Source: an uncultured Lachnospiraceae bacterium (GTDB lineage: Bacteria > Bacillota > Clostridia > Lachnospirales > Lachnospiraceae). Taken from it: a DNA stretch of 48,013 nt. Below are positions 7,863 through 16,256 of the stretch, piece after piece. The stretch lies in NCBI GenBank assembly GCA_947624875.1, contig CANQMA010000001.1, positions 104,225-152,237 of the forward strand, written 5' to 3'. Within the stretch, counting starts at the first letter, position 1, and each line of letters opens with the position of its first letter. The translations under genes and the position numbers were made by a program. The notes below the pieces were generated by a model that saw only the letters and a program-made list of their open reading frames with translations, was not told where the DNA came from and did no database searches.

Positions 7863-9746
7863 TTATGCTGTTCGAATCCGGTTTTCTATCCAGTCATGGT
7901 TAATCGGACGGAAAGTTTCATCCTCAAAATACACACGATACCATACCAGAAATACATATACAGTCCAAATTCTTCGACTATGATCCGCTTTTCCGGATTT
8001 GTGTTCTTCCATTAGTTTCACGAGCAGTTCCGTATGGAAAAACCGGTTTGCAGTATCAGAGGTCAGGGTTTCGAACACGCGGCTGTAATACTTTTCCTCT
8101 CTCAGCCACACCCGAATCGGCACCGGGAATCCAAGTTTCTTTTTATTTGCAGTCGCTTCCGGAATATGACGCTTTGCGGCAATCCGAAAGGCTCTCTTTG
8201 TCGCTTCTTTGTTGCAGCGGAAATCAATCGGCAAGGTTTTTGCATATTCAAAAACTTTCACATCCAGAAATGGAACTCTCGACTCCAGGCAGTGCGCCAT
8301 ACTCATTTTATCCGCTTTTAATAAAATGTCGCCCTGCAGCCAGAAATTGGTATCAATATACTGCATTTTTGCAATGTCATTTAAATGAGACACTTTGTCA
8401 TAGGTCGTCGATACAATTTCTTCCGGCGTAATATGGGTCAATTCTGTCTTTAAAAGTTTTTCTCTGTCTTCCACAGAAAACATATTCGCATTTCCGATAA
8501 ATCGTTCTTCGACAGTTTTGCTGCCGCGGATAATAAAATTCCGTCCTTTCATTGCAGGCATTTTTTTTGCAATTGCCGCAAGCCCTTTTCGTAATGCCTT
8601 TGGAAGCTTTTGATAATGTTTCAGTGACAGAGGCTCATGATAAATATTATATCCGCCAAAAAATTCATCGGCGCCCTCGCCGGACAGCACCACCTTAATC
8701 TGTTCTGCCGCCAGCTGGTCGACAAAGTACAGCGCGATACAGGAAGGGTCCGCAAGCGGCTCGTCCATATAATACATCACGGTTTCAATCGAATCAAAAT
8801 ATTCATCGCTGTCAATGTTTTTGCTGAAGTTTTTCTTACCCAGTTCCTTTACCAGCCCTTCTGCATAACGAATTTCGTTGTACTGACTCTGCTTGTCCAA
8901 AAAGCCGACGGTAAATGTCTTTTCGCCCGGAAATTCAGAGACAACATAACTGGAATCCACGCCGCTTGACAAAAGCGAGCCAACTTCCACATCCGCAATC
9001 ATATGAGCATCAACGGTATCATGCACAATATCCTCAATTTCAGAAACGGTCTGCGAAAGATTTCCATCACTTTTTGGCTGCATCATAGGATCAAAGTACC
9101 GCTCAATCGTCAGGCATTGGTCTTTGTAAATCATATAATGCCCTGCCGGAAGGCGGTAAATTCCCTTAAAAAAGGTTTCCGGAAGCACAGAATACTGAAA
9201 ACTTAAATATTGTTCCAGCGCCGCCTCATTCAAGCGCTTCTCAAACCCCGGAAACTCCAAAATTGCTTTCGTCTCCGAAGCAAAAATCAGATGGTCCCCC
9301 TCTTTTGCATAATAAAAAGGTTTAATGCCAAAATGATCTCTGGCAGCAAACATTGTTTTATTTTCTGCATCCCAGATGACAAACGCAAACATCCCGCGAA
9401 GTTTTGAGAGCAGTTCGGTCCCGTATTCTTCATATCCATGAATCAGACATTCGGTATCCGAATCGTTGGAAAACTGATGACCTTTCTCAATTAAATCTTT
9501 ACGAAGTTCCAGATGATTATAAATCTCTCCGTTAAAAACAATGGCAATATCACCCGTTTCATTGTACATTGGCTGCGCGCCGTGGTCCAGGTCGATAATG
9601 CTCAGTCTGCGATGTCCGATTGCCGCCAGCTTATCCACATACATGCCCTCATCATCCGGTCCTCTATGGGCGATTTTATCCATCATTCTCTTTAAGATTT
9701 CTTTATTGTTTTCTACTTCACCAAAAAAGCCGCAAATACCACACAT
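7863..9746 (-). CDS. asnB: Asparagine synthase (glutamine-hydrolysing)
   Basis: AsnB makes asparagine from aspartate, ATP and glutamine. The 627-residue protein begins MCGICGFFG, so Cys2 is the glutaminase nucleophile. HRRLSIIDL, FNGEIYNHLELR and SNDSDTECL complete the class II amidotransferase domain. The synthetase half shows LLSSGVDSSYV (PP-loop), LSGEGADEFFGGY and ESRVPFLDVKVFEYA. The length is normal for the Firmicutes AsnB/AsnO type. It lies 43 bp downstream of murE in the same direction. In some Gram-positives AsnB-type enzymes amidate meso-DAP; the position next to murE and dapF makes that worth testing here, but it is inference. Confidence 0.93.
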   Translation of the reverse strand: MCGICGFFGEVENNKEILKRMMDKIAHRGPDDEGMYVDKLAAIGHRRLSIIDLDHGAQPMYNETGDIAIVFNGEIYNHLELRKDLIEKGHQFSNDSDTECLIHGYEEYGTELLSKLRGMFAFVIWDAENKTMFAARDHFGIKPFYYAKEGDHLIFASETKAILEFPGFEKRLNEAALEQYLSFQYSVLPETFFKGIYRLPAGHYMIYKDQCLTIERYFDPMMQPKSDGNLSQTVSEIEDIVHDTVDAHMIADVEVGSLLSSGVDSSYVVSEFPGEKTFTVGFLDKQSQYNEIRYAEGLVKELGKKNFSKNIDSDEYFDSIETVMYYMDEPLADPSCIALYFVDQLAAEQIKVVLSGEGADEFFGGYNIYHEPLSLKHYQKLPKALRKGLAAIAKKMPAMKGRNFIIRGSKTVEERFIGNANMFSVEDREKLLKTELTHITPEEIVSTTYDKVSHLNDIAKMQYIDTNFWLQGDILLKADKMSMAHCLESRVPFLDVKVFEYAKTLPIDFRCNKEATKRAFRIAAKRHIPEATANKKKLGFPVPIRVWLREEKYYSRVFETLTSDTANRFFHTELLVKLMEEHKSGKADHSRRIWTVYVFLVWYRVYFEDETFRPINHDWIENRIRTA

Positions 9747-9789
9747 AATTTTATCCTTCTTTCCTCAGTCTGCAAATTGTACATTCCCT

Positions 9790-11265
9790 CTATAATATTT
9801 TTTTAACAGCATCTTCCTGTATAATTTCAGCAATCAAAACCCGTTCGTCCATCGGATATTTGACTCCCTTGATTTCCTGATAATCTTCATGCCCTTTTCC
9901 CGCCAGAACAATCACATCGCCATCTTCGGCATTCAAAATCGAATATCTGATTGCTTCTTTGCGGTCCGGAATTGTGACATACCTGCCGTCCGCTTTCTGT
10001 ACTCCGGTCAAAATATCCTGAATGATATCCATCGGTTCTTCAAATCTCGGATTATCTGAAGTGACAATCGTCAGATCGGAAAGGCGGGAAGACACTTCGC
10101 CCATTTCATATCTTCGGTCTTTGGAACGGTTTCCTCCACACCCAAACAATGTCACAAGCCGCTTTGGCTGGAATTCTCTGAGGCTTTCCAGCAGACTCTC
10201 TAGACTCATGGCATTATGCGCATAATCAATCATTAATGTAAACCGTTTTGATATCGGAACAATTTCTACACGCCCTTTGACACGGATATCCATCAAAGCG
10301 TTCCGAATGATTTCCGGATTGGTCGTAAAATGACTGCAGATTGCAATGGCGCAGAGAGAATTATATACATTGAAATCGCCCGGCACATGAATCTCAACCG
10401 GAAATTGAAGTTTTCCGTCTAAATCATAGGCAACGCCCAGGCTTCCGGGTTTTTGAAACAAGCGGATATTTTTGGCGATAAAGTCATAGTCGCCGTGGAC
10501 GCCATATGTTTCCAGATCGCAGGTATGGCCTTCAAGGATTTCATCGACATAATCTGCGTCCATATTGACAATGCCATGTTTGCATTGAGAAAAAAGTTTC
10601 TTTTTACACTGCAGGTACTCTTGAAAATCTTTGTGTTCATTCGGTCCGATATGATCCGGTTCAAGATTCGTAAAAATACCGTAATCAAAGGTAAACCCTG
10701 ACACCCGGTCCTGCTTCAGGCCCTGAGAGGAAACCTCCATGACCACGCACTTGCAGCCGGCCTTTACCATTTCGGCAAAACTTTTCTGAACAAGAAAAGA
10801 TTCCGGCGTTGTATTTTTTGACGGTATCGCGGTATCTCCAATAATCGTCTCTATTGTTCCAATCAGACCGGTTTTCATTCCAATGCTCTCTAAAACAGAA
10901 CGAACCATATAGGCGGTTGTTGTTTTTCCTTTCGTCCCGGTAATTCCGATTGTTGTCATTTTTTCTGCGGGATTATCAAAATAATCGGCAGACATACATG
11001 CAAGCGCATAGCGCGTGTCCTGTACTCTGATAACAGTTAATCCCTCCGGCATTTCTGTCTCTTTCATCACCACAACGGCAGAGGCGCCTTTTTGATATAC
11101 GTCGCGGACAAATTGATGTCCATCGAAACCCGCTCCCTGAATGCAGACAAACACGTCGCCTGCCGCGACATTTCTGGAATCATACTGTAAATGGCTGATT
11201 TCTATATTGCGTTCTCCCTGAATGACTTCATAATCAAACTTTGTCAACAGATCAACAAGTTTCAT
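9790..11265 (-). CDS. murE: UDP-MurNAc-tripeptide synthetase (meso-DAP adding)
   Basis: MurE adds the third amino acid to the peptidoglycan stem peptide in the cytoplasm. The 491-residue protein has the Mur ligase P-loop GITGTKGKTTTAYMV, NTTPESF, LEPDHIGPNEH, DYAHNAMSLESLL and LFGCGGNRSKDRR. The motif DNPR at about residues 404-407 (SDNPRFEEP) is the signature of meso-diaminopimelate-adding MurE; lysine-adding enzymes differ there. Together with dapF 40 bp upstream this says the wall contains meso-DAP. It is likely cotranscribed dapF-murE-asnB. No defect is seen. Confidence 0.95.
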   Translation of the reverse strand: MKLVDLLTKFDYEVIQGERNIEISHLQYDSRNVAAGDVFVCIQGAGFDGHQFVRDVYQKGASAVVVMKETEMPEGLTVIRVQDTRYALACMSADYFDNPAEKMTTIGITGTKGKTTTAYMVRSVLESIGMKTGLIGTIETIIGDTAIPSKNTTPESFLVQKSFAEMVKAGCKCVVMEVSSQGLKQDRVSGFTFDYGIFTNLEPDHIGPNEHKDFQEYLQCKKKLFSQCKHGIVNMDADYVDEILEGHTCDLETYGVHGDYDFIAKNIRLFQKPGSLGVAYDLDGKLQFPVEIHVPGDFNVYNSLCAIAICSHFTTNPEIIRNALMDIRVKGRVEIVPISKRFTLMIDYAHNAMSLESLLESLREFQPKRLVTLFGCGGNRSKDRRYEMGEVSSRLSDLTIVTSDNPRFEEPMDIIQDILTGVQKADGRYVTIPDRKEAIRYSILNAEDGDVIVLAGKGHEDYQEIKGVKYPMDERVLIAEIIQEDAVKKIL

Positions 11266-11304
11266 AGGCTGCCTCCCGTAATAAATCTATCCTGCGTCCG
11301 AATC

Positions 11305-12138
11305 CTATCCGTCGTATTCTCCGTTAAATACAATTCTTGCCGGTCCGGTCATATAGACGCAGTTTTCTTTTGTATCGTATTCAACCAGCAGATCGCCGCC
11401 CAAGAGATGCACAGTGACGCGGTTGTTTGTTTTCCCATTTAAAACGCATGCAACCACACTGGCACATGCGCCGGTTCCACAGGCAAAAGTTTCTCCGGAA
11501 CCTCTTTCCCAGACGCGCATTTTAATGGTGTCTGCATCAACCACCTGAATAAACTCCGTATTCACTCTGTTTGGAAAAATCGGATGATGTTCAAAATGCG
11601 GTCCAATCTGTTCAATTTTTAGAGAATCCGTATCGTCGATAAAAGTGACTGCATGCGGATTTCCCATGGAAACACAAGTAATATGATAGGATTGACCCAG
11701 TACCGTAATCGGTTCATCGATCATCCGCTCTTTCTTTGAAAGCACAGGAATCTCTCCTGCCGTAAGCACCGGCGTTCCCATATTGACGCGGACGCTTCGG
11801 ACTTTACCGTCCTCGACAGTCAGATGGAGCGTCTTAGTTCCTGCCAGCGTCTCCACCGTAATCTCTTCTTTGTTTGTCATGCCAAAATCATAAACATATT
11901 TTGCGACACAGCGGATCCCGTTACCGCACATTTCTCCCACAGAACCGTCTGCATTATACATATCCATCCGGAAATCTGCTTTGTCTGACGGATTAATCAG
12001 AATCAGTCCATCGGAACCGATTCCAAAATGTCTGTCACTGATTTTCACAGCAAGTTCCCCGGGATTATCAATTTTGTTTTCAAATCCGTTCACATAGATG
12101 TAATCATTTCCACACCCTTCCATTTTTGTGAATTTCAT
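11305..12138 (-). CDS. dapF: Diaminopimelate epimerase
   Basis: DapF converts LL-DAP to meso-DAP, feeding MurE and lysine synthesis. The 277-residue protein starts MKFTKMEGCGNDYIYVN, the usual family start. The two catalytic cysteines are visible: Cys71 in GEMCGNGIRC and Cys220 in TFACGTGACAS. MGNPHAVTF and ERGSGE are also present. I chose ATG 12138 because GGAGGTGG precedes it; an upstream ATG at 12156 adds six non-conserved residues. It is the first gene of the dapF-murE-asnB group, with a promoter candidate 120 bp upstream. Confidence 0.95.
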   Translation of the reverse strand: MKFTKMEGCGNDYIYVNGFENKIDNPGELAVKISDRHFGIGSDGLILINPSDKADFRMDMYNADGSVGEMCGNGIRCVAKYVYDFGMTNKEEITVETLAGTKTLHLTVEDGKVRSVRVNMGTPVLTAGEIPVLSKKERMIDEPITVLGQSYHITCVSMGNPHAVTFIDDTDSLKIEQIGPHFEHHPIFPNRVNTEFIQVVDADTIKMRVWERGSGETFACGTGACASVVACVLNGKTNNRVTVHLLGGDLLVEYDTKENCVYMTGPARIVFNGEYDG

Positions 12139-12258
12139 ATCCACCTCCGAAATCAAATTCTATGAATTCCTAAATCCAAAAAGTCCGAATAAACACCATG
12201 ATTTTGTTACAATCAAAAAATAAAACACAATATTTTGTGTAAAACCCAATTTGGTATA

Positions 12259-12287
12259 AATATAACACAGATATACCCGAATGTAAA
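12259..12287 (-). promoter_or_regulatory. Sigma-A-type promoter for dapF-murE-asnB
   Basis: On the minus strand TTTACA (12282-12287) and TATATT (12259-12264) are 17 bp apart, close to the vegetative consensus. The -35 abuts the stop codon of the upstream carboxypeptidase gene. A small palindrome ACACAATATTTTGTGT lies at 12225-12240, just past the expected start site, and could be an operator. Confidence 0.65.
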
Positions 12288-13403
12288 CTACGGAAGCAGC
12301 CGATCCACGAGATCATACAGACAATATTGGTAATCATAAATCGGAACATCCTGCGCCGCTGTAATTTGAAAACTTCCAAAGCAAAAATCCCCGATATATA
12401 CATTAGTATATCCAATGACCTGTTTTTCCTTGATTGGCAATTTATATGAATATTTTGTCACAAAACGATAGTTTTCCCCATCCTGCTTTAATATTTCTTT
12501 TTCCCCTTGAATTTTCGCCTTAAACCGGCTGAATTTTCCGTTTTTGATATTTAAAACAACTTCCCGGTTCACCTTTAATAAATCTTTTTTAAAGTGCTTT
12601 TTTCCGTAAGTCATTAATTTTTTCGTATCTGTATATTTTTGATTTTTATTTGGCGGCCATCCGCTTGCAAGTACGCACGAGGTAAAAACCGACGTCCCCT
12701 GTTTGACTGCGCCTACAAAACAATATCCTGCGCGGTTTGTAAATCCGGTCTTAATGCCGATTGCATCCGCATCCATCGACAAATATGCGTCTTTGTTTGA
12801 AACACGGATCACTCTGCCGTTTTTTTGTTCTTTAATCTGATAGGTTTTTTGATTCACAATATCCAGAAATTGCTTTTTTTTGATGGCATATGCGCCTAAA
12901 AGCGCCATATCTTTTGCAGTGGAGTAATGTTGATCCGCGTCGAGCCCATTCGGCGTTACAAAATGGGTGTGGGTCATTCCCAGTTCTTTCGCTTTCTGAT
13001 TCATCCGTTTTGCAAATCCTTTGACACTTCCTCCAATGTGTTCTGCAACAGCAACCGCCACATCATTATACGATTCCAGCATCAGGGCATATAGCAAATC
13101 GCCTAACCGATACTGTTCTCCCTGTTTGATGTACATTTTTACTTTTGGCATCCGTGTTGCATTTCGCGATACGGTCACAAGGTCGTTCAGATTTGATTGT
13201 TCCAGGGCAATAATACAGGTCATGATTTTTGTTGTGCTCGCCATGGCCCTTTCTTCCTCCGCATTTTTTTCATAGAGCACTCTCCCGGAATCTGCATCAA
13301 TCAAGACTGCGCAGATGCAGCCGATATCCGGTTCTTTCGCGCTTACCCCGGTATGATTTGTCAGTAAAAGAACGCAAAAAAATATCAGAAATACTTTTTT
13401 CAT
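12288..13403 (-). CDS. D-alanyl-D-alanine carboxypeptidase (DacF/PBP5 family)
   Basis: This is a low-molecular-weight penicillin-binding protein that trims the terminal D-Ala from stem peptides outside the membrane. The 371-residue protein has a signal peptide (MKKVFLIFFCVLLL). The serine hydrolase triad of motifs is complete: STTK with Ser56 and Lys59, SYN at 111-113, and KTG at 218-220. The C-terminal 120 residues form a beta-rich tail like the PBP5_C domain. GGGAGG lies before the ATG. A second family member is encoded at 15035-16198, with scpA-scpB in between. Which role each one has (growth or sporulation) cannot be told. Confidence 0.93.
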   Translation of the reverse strand: MKKVFLIFFCVLLLTNHTGVSAKEPDIGCICAVLIDADSGRVLYEKNAEEERAMASTTKIMTCIIALEQSNLNDLVTVSRNATRMPKVKMYIKQGEQYRLGDLLYALMLESYNDVAVAVAEHIGGSVKGFAKRMNQKAKELGMTHTHFVTPNGLDADQHYSTAKDMALLGAYAIKKKQFLDIVNQKTYQIKEQKNGRVIRVSNKDAYLSMDADAIGIKTGFTNRAGYCFVGAVKQGTSVFTSCVLASGWPPNKNQKYTDTKKLMTYGKKHFKKDLLKVNREVVLNIKNGKFSRFKAKIQGEKEILKQDGENYRFVTKYSYKLPIKEKQVIGYTNVYIGDFCFGSFQITAAQDVPIYDYQYCLYDLVDRLLP

Positions 13404-13416
13404 AATCCTCCCGCCA

Positions 13417-13461
13417 TGCCGTCAGTTTTTACGGCAGGTAAAAGAGGGCGCTGAACCCTCT
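13417..13461 (-). promoter_or_regulatory. Two short hairpins in the leader of the carboxypeptidase gene
   Basis: TGCCGT and ACGGCA (13417-13436) pair over an 8-nt loop just before the GGGAGG ribosome site. AGAGGG and CCCTCT (13443-13461) pair over 7 nt and are followed on the minus strand by TTTTA. A leader with a terminator-like stem and a stem near the ribosome site could attenuate expression. No known riboswitch class is recognised. Confidence 0.35.
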
Positions 13462-13500
13462 CAAAAACTTCATTGATACATTATATGTACCAAAAGCAGT

Positions 13501-13540
13501 TTTCATTTACCGGGAAGAATATTTGTTCCGGTAAATGAAA
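13501..13540. other. Strong 13-bp stem-loop between scpB and the carboxypeptidase gene
   Basis: TTTCATTTACCGG (13501-13513) and CCGGTAAATGAAA (13528-13540) are perfect inverted repeats separated by 14 nt. On the minus strand it lies immediately downstream of the scpB terminator T-run and is not itself followed by a T-run. It could be a processing or mRNA stability element, an operator, or a remnant of a mobile palindrome. Confidence 0.5.
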
Positions 13541-13542
13541 TC

Positions 13543-13591
13543 AAAAAAACGGAGTCCTCTCTATAAACAGTTTGTTTACAGATTGTACTCC
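13543..13591 (-). terminator. Intrinsic terminator after scpB
   Basis: On the minus strand GGAGT (13587-13591) pairs with ACTCC (13551-13555), with an inner helix TAAAC/GTTTA in the loop, followed by G and seven T (13543-13549). It starts 15 bp after the scpB stop codon. Confidence 0.6.
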
Positions 13592-13605
13592 ATTGTAAAT
13601 CTTTG

Positions 13606-14172
13606 TTAATCATTCGATTTTAAGGTCACTTCCTCTTCAGCCTGCTGCCTTAGTTCCTCCATCGTCTCGGAGTCAATAGCGGGAAGCATCCCTGCAGATT
13701 CCACCCCAAATCTTCTTAAAAATTCTTCCGTTGTTCCAAAAAGTAAAGGGCGCCCCGGCGTATCCAGTCTTCCGATTTCTTCTACCAGTTCATATTCCAC
13801 TAATTTATTAACGGCAAAATCAGATTTCACTCCCCTGATTTTCTCAATTTCGGATTTCGTGACCGGCTGTTTATATGCAATGATGGAAAGCGTCTCCATC
13901 AGGACATCTGTCAGTATCTGCCGCTTCGGCTGTTTTGCCACTTTGATCAGCGTTTCATACATTTCCGGCTTCGTACACATCTGATACGCGTTTTCCAATT
14001 CGATAATTCGGATTCCTCTGGACTGAACATTAAGTTCTTCCTGCATCTCCCGAATAATCTTTTTTACCTCAGAAGTTTTTAACTCCAGCGCTGTGGCAAT
14101 CTTATCCAGTTCAACGGATTCTCCCATTGTAAACAGGATCGCTTCTATTTCCGCCTTGTGATTTCTTTCCAT
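13606..14172 (-). CDS. scpB: Segregation and condensation protein B
   Basis: ScpB is a winged-helix kleisin partner of the SMC-ScpAB condensin complex that organises the chromosome. The 188-residue protein starts MERNHKAEIEAILFTMGES and contains LSIIAYKQPVTKSEIEKIRG and GRPLLFGTTEEFLRRFG, the two best-conserved family blocks. I chose ATG 14172 with GGAGG upstream; a start at 14232 would overlap scpA and add residues not seen in the family. It follows scpA by 52 bp, the usual order. Confidence 0.94.
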   Translation of the reverse strand: MERNHKAEIEAILFTMGESVELDKIATALELKTSEVKKIIREMQEELNVQSRGIRIIELENAYQMCTKPEMYETLIKVAKQPKRQILTDVLMETLSIIAYKQPVTKSEIEKIRGVKSDFAVNKLVEYELVEEIGRLDTPGRPLLFGTTEEFLRRFGVESAGMLPAIDSETMEELRQQAEEEVTLKSND

Positions 14173-14224
14173 TTTATCCTCCAATAGTCCCTGTATTCTG
14201 CTTTCACAAACAGGAACAGGCATT

Positions 14225-14968
14225 TTATTCAATCGAGTCTATGTAAATATCATCAAATGTATTTTCCTGATGCACTTCAATCTGCCCTACTTTAATCAGT
14301 TCTAAAACTGCCAGGAATGAAACAATCACTTCCATTTTGGAATGCTGCGTTTCAAGCAGTTGTCTAAAGCTGCAGCGCTTTTTTTGTCTCAGTGTTCTGG
14401 AAACATAGTTTATTTTATCAGGAAGACTGACTTCTTCCATCTCAATTTTCCCAAATTTGCTGCGTACAGGGTCAATCTTATCTACCTGTCTTTTGAGCAC
14501 CATCTGGAAAATCTCATTTAATCTGGCCAACGTGACATCCTGAAGCAGTTTATCCAAATCCACAGGCGGTTCGTACTTCTGCACTTCCTTTGGAATCGTC
14601 GGCGCTTTATACATGGACTTGCCGGCGTAAAGCTGCATGTCTTTCAGTTCCATCGCCGCATACTTATACATTTTATATTCAATTAATTTTTCCACCAGTT
14701 CTGCTCTCGGATCAATTTCTTCACCGTTTTCATCAATCTCTTTCGGCAGCAGCATCCGGCTTTTAATATCAATTAAAGTCGCAGCCATCACGAGAAATTC
14801 ACTTGCGAGTTCCAAATCGTCTTTTGGCATTGCTTCCACATAGGCAAGATATTGATTTGTGATTTCAACAATCGGAATATCGTAAATATCGATTTTATTT
14901 TTTTCAATTAAATGCAAAAGCAGGTCGAGCGGACCTTCAAAAACCTGTAATTTAAATTCTATATCCAT
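14225..14968 (-). CDS. scpA: Segregation and condensation protein A
   Basis: ScpA is the kleisin that bridges the SMC heads in bacterial condensin. The 247-residue protein has FEGPLDLLLHLIEKNKIDI at the N-terminus, the hallmark of the family. LASEFLVMAATLIDIKSRMLLP follows, and the C-terminus has VSFLAVLELIKVGQI, the winged-helix that contacts SMC. The length matches the family. It lies upstream of scpB on the same strand. No defects are seen. Confidence 0.95.
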   Translation of the reverse strand: MDIEFKLQVFEGPLDLLLHLIEKNKIDIYDIPIVEITNQYLAYVEAMPKDDLELASEFLVMAATLIDIKSRMLLPKEIDENGEEIDPRAELVEKLIEYKMYKYAAMELKDMQLYAGKSMYKAPTIPKEVQKYEPPVDLDKLLQDVTLARLNEIFQMVLKRQVDKIDPVRSKFGKIEMEEVSLPDKINYVSRTLRQKKRCSFRQLLETQHSKMEVIVSFLAVLELIKVGQIEVHQENTFDDIYIDSIE

Positions 14969-15034
14969 CGTACTTTTTCACTTTCTCCAAAACGATTTTA
15001 CATAAATTTTCCTTTTTTTTCAATACCGAAACCT

Positions 15035-16198
15035 TTATGCAAAATGAAAAAACATGGAAAACAGTCTTTTCACCTCAAACCCATAGGAGACCGGCGCGAC
15101 ATTTTCCTCTGCAATAATATTGCTCTGCGCAATTTTTTGATTGCCCAGATAATACTCGACTGTTCCGACAATATCTCCTTTTTTGATTGGCGTCTGCAGA
15201 TACTGGTCTACTTTTTTCTGTTTTTTGATTTGCGAAAAATCAATTCCTTCGGTATCGACATAATTGAGCGCTTCTTTCTTAACCTTTACCTGACTTTTTT
15301 CACCGCCGATTGTATCAAGATTCATCTTTTCTTCGCCGTCCGTATAAGTTTTACACTTTGCAAATCCCATCTGAATCAGTTTTCCGGAATCTGAGAAACG
15401 GACTTTATAATCCGGCGCCGCCATCACGACGGAAATTAATGTCACTCCGTCTTTGACCGCTACATTCGATACACAGTACTTTGCTTTGCTTGTACTTCCG
15501 GTTTTTAACCCCTTCACATATTCGTTTGCCTTTAACAGTTTATTGGTATTGGATAAAACAAATTCGCTCTCCCCCTTATTCGTCTTATGGACGATCGTTT
15601 CCATCCAGATCGAAGAATAGTCCAAAATTTTTGGATAGCGCGTAATCAGTTCTCTGGACATAATGGCCACATCTTTCGCAGAGGAATAGTGATTGTCCGA
15701 ATCCGTCAGGCCGCAGCAATCTTCAAAATGCGTATTCTTCATTCCGAGTTCTGAGGCTTTTTGATTCATCATTTCTACAAAAGCTTCCTCTGAACCGGCA
15801 ATTTTTTCTGCCATAGCCACAGATGCATCATTCCCGGAAGCGATAATAATACATTTAATCATAGTCTCCACACTTTGTTCCTCGCCTTCTTCCAAAAACA
15901 CCTGGGAACCTCCCATACTTTTTGCGTAGGCGCTCGTGGTTACCATGTCCTCCATCTTGATTTTCTTCTGCTCAATTGCCTCAAAAATTAATAGCGTCGT
16001 CATGATTTTTGTAATACTTGCCGGACTGAGGCGCTCATCTTCATTCCGGGCGGCAATGACTTTTCCTGAATTTGCTTCCATCAGGTAATAATGGCCCGAC
16101 TGTAAACCTGTTTCATTTTCTTTTGTGCTTTCCTCTGCACAGACCGGTGCAGGCAGTATCAGAAGAATGCAAATAAGAAATAGTATGATTTTTTTCAT
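15035..16198 (-). CDS. D-alanyl-D-alanine carboxypeptidase (PBP5/DacF family), second copy
   Basis: This is a second secreted D,D-carboxypeptidase. It has a signal peptide (MKKIILFLICILLILPAPVC), the nucleophile motif SITK (Ser61, Lys64), SGN at 121-123 and KTG at 232-234. The C-terminal region is a PBP5_C-like beta domain. It ends with EVKRLFSMFFHFA, an amphipathic segment that would dock the enzyme on the outer face of the membrane, as in other PBP5 proteins. The protein is 387 residues long. It lies 58 bp downstream of the LtaS-like gene and upstream of scpA. It differs enough from the 12288-13403 protein that they are old paralogues. Confidence 0.94.
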   Translation of the reverse strand: MKKIILFLICILLILPAPVCAEESTKENETGLQSGHYYLMEANSGKVIAARNEDERLSPASITKIMTTLLIFEAIEQKKIKMEDMVTTSAYAKSMGGSQVFLEEGEEQSVETMIKCIIIASGNDASVAMAEKIAGSEEAFVEMMNQKASELGMKNTHFEDCCGLTDSDNHYSSAKDVAIMSRELITRYPKILDYSSIWMETIVHKTNKGESEFVLSNTNKLLKANEYVKGLKTGSTSKAKYCVSNVAVKDGVTLISVVMAAPDYKVRFSDSGKLIQMGFAKCKTYTDGEEKMNLDTIGGEKSQVKVKKEALNYVDTEGIDFSQIKKQKKVDQYLQTPIKKGDIVGTVEYYLGNQKIAQSNIIAEENVAPVSYGFEVKRLFSMFFHFA

Positions 16199-16256
16199 AA
16201 AAAAACTCCATTACCCTTTCTATATTGTAATGGAGCTTTCTTACGAATATGCTAAT

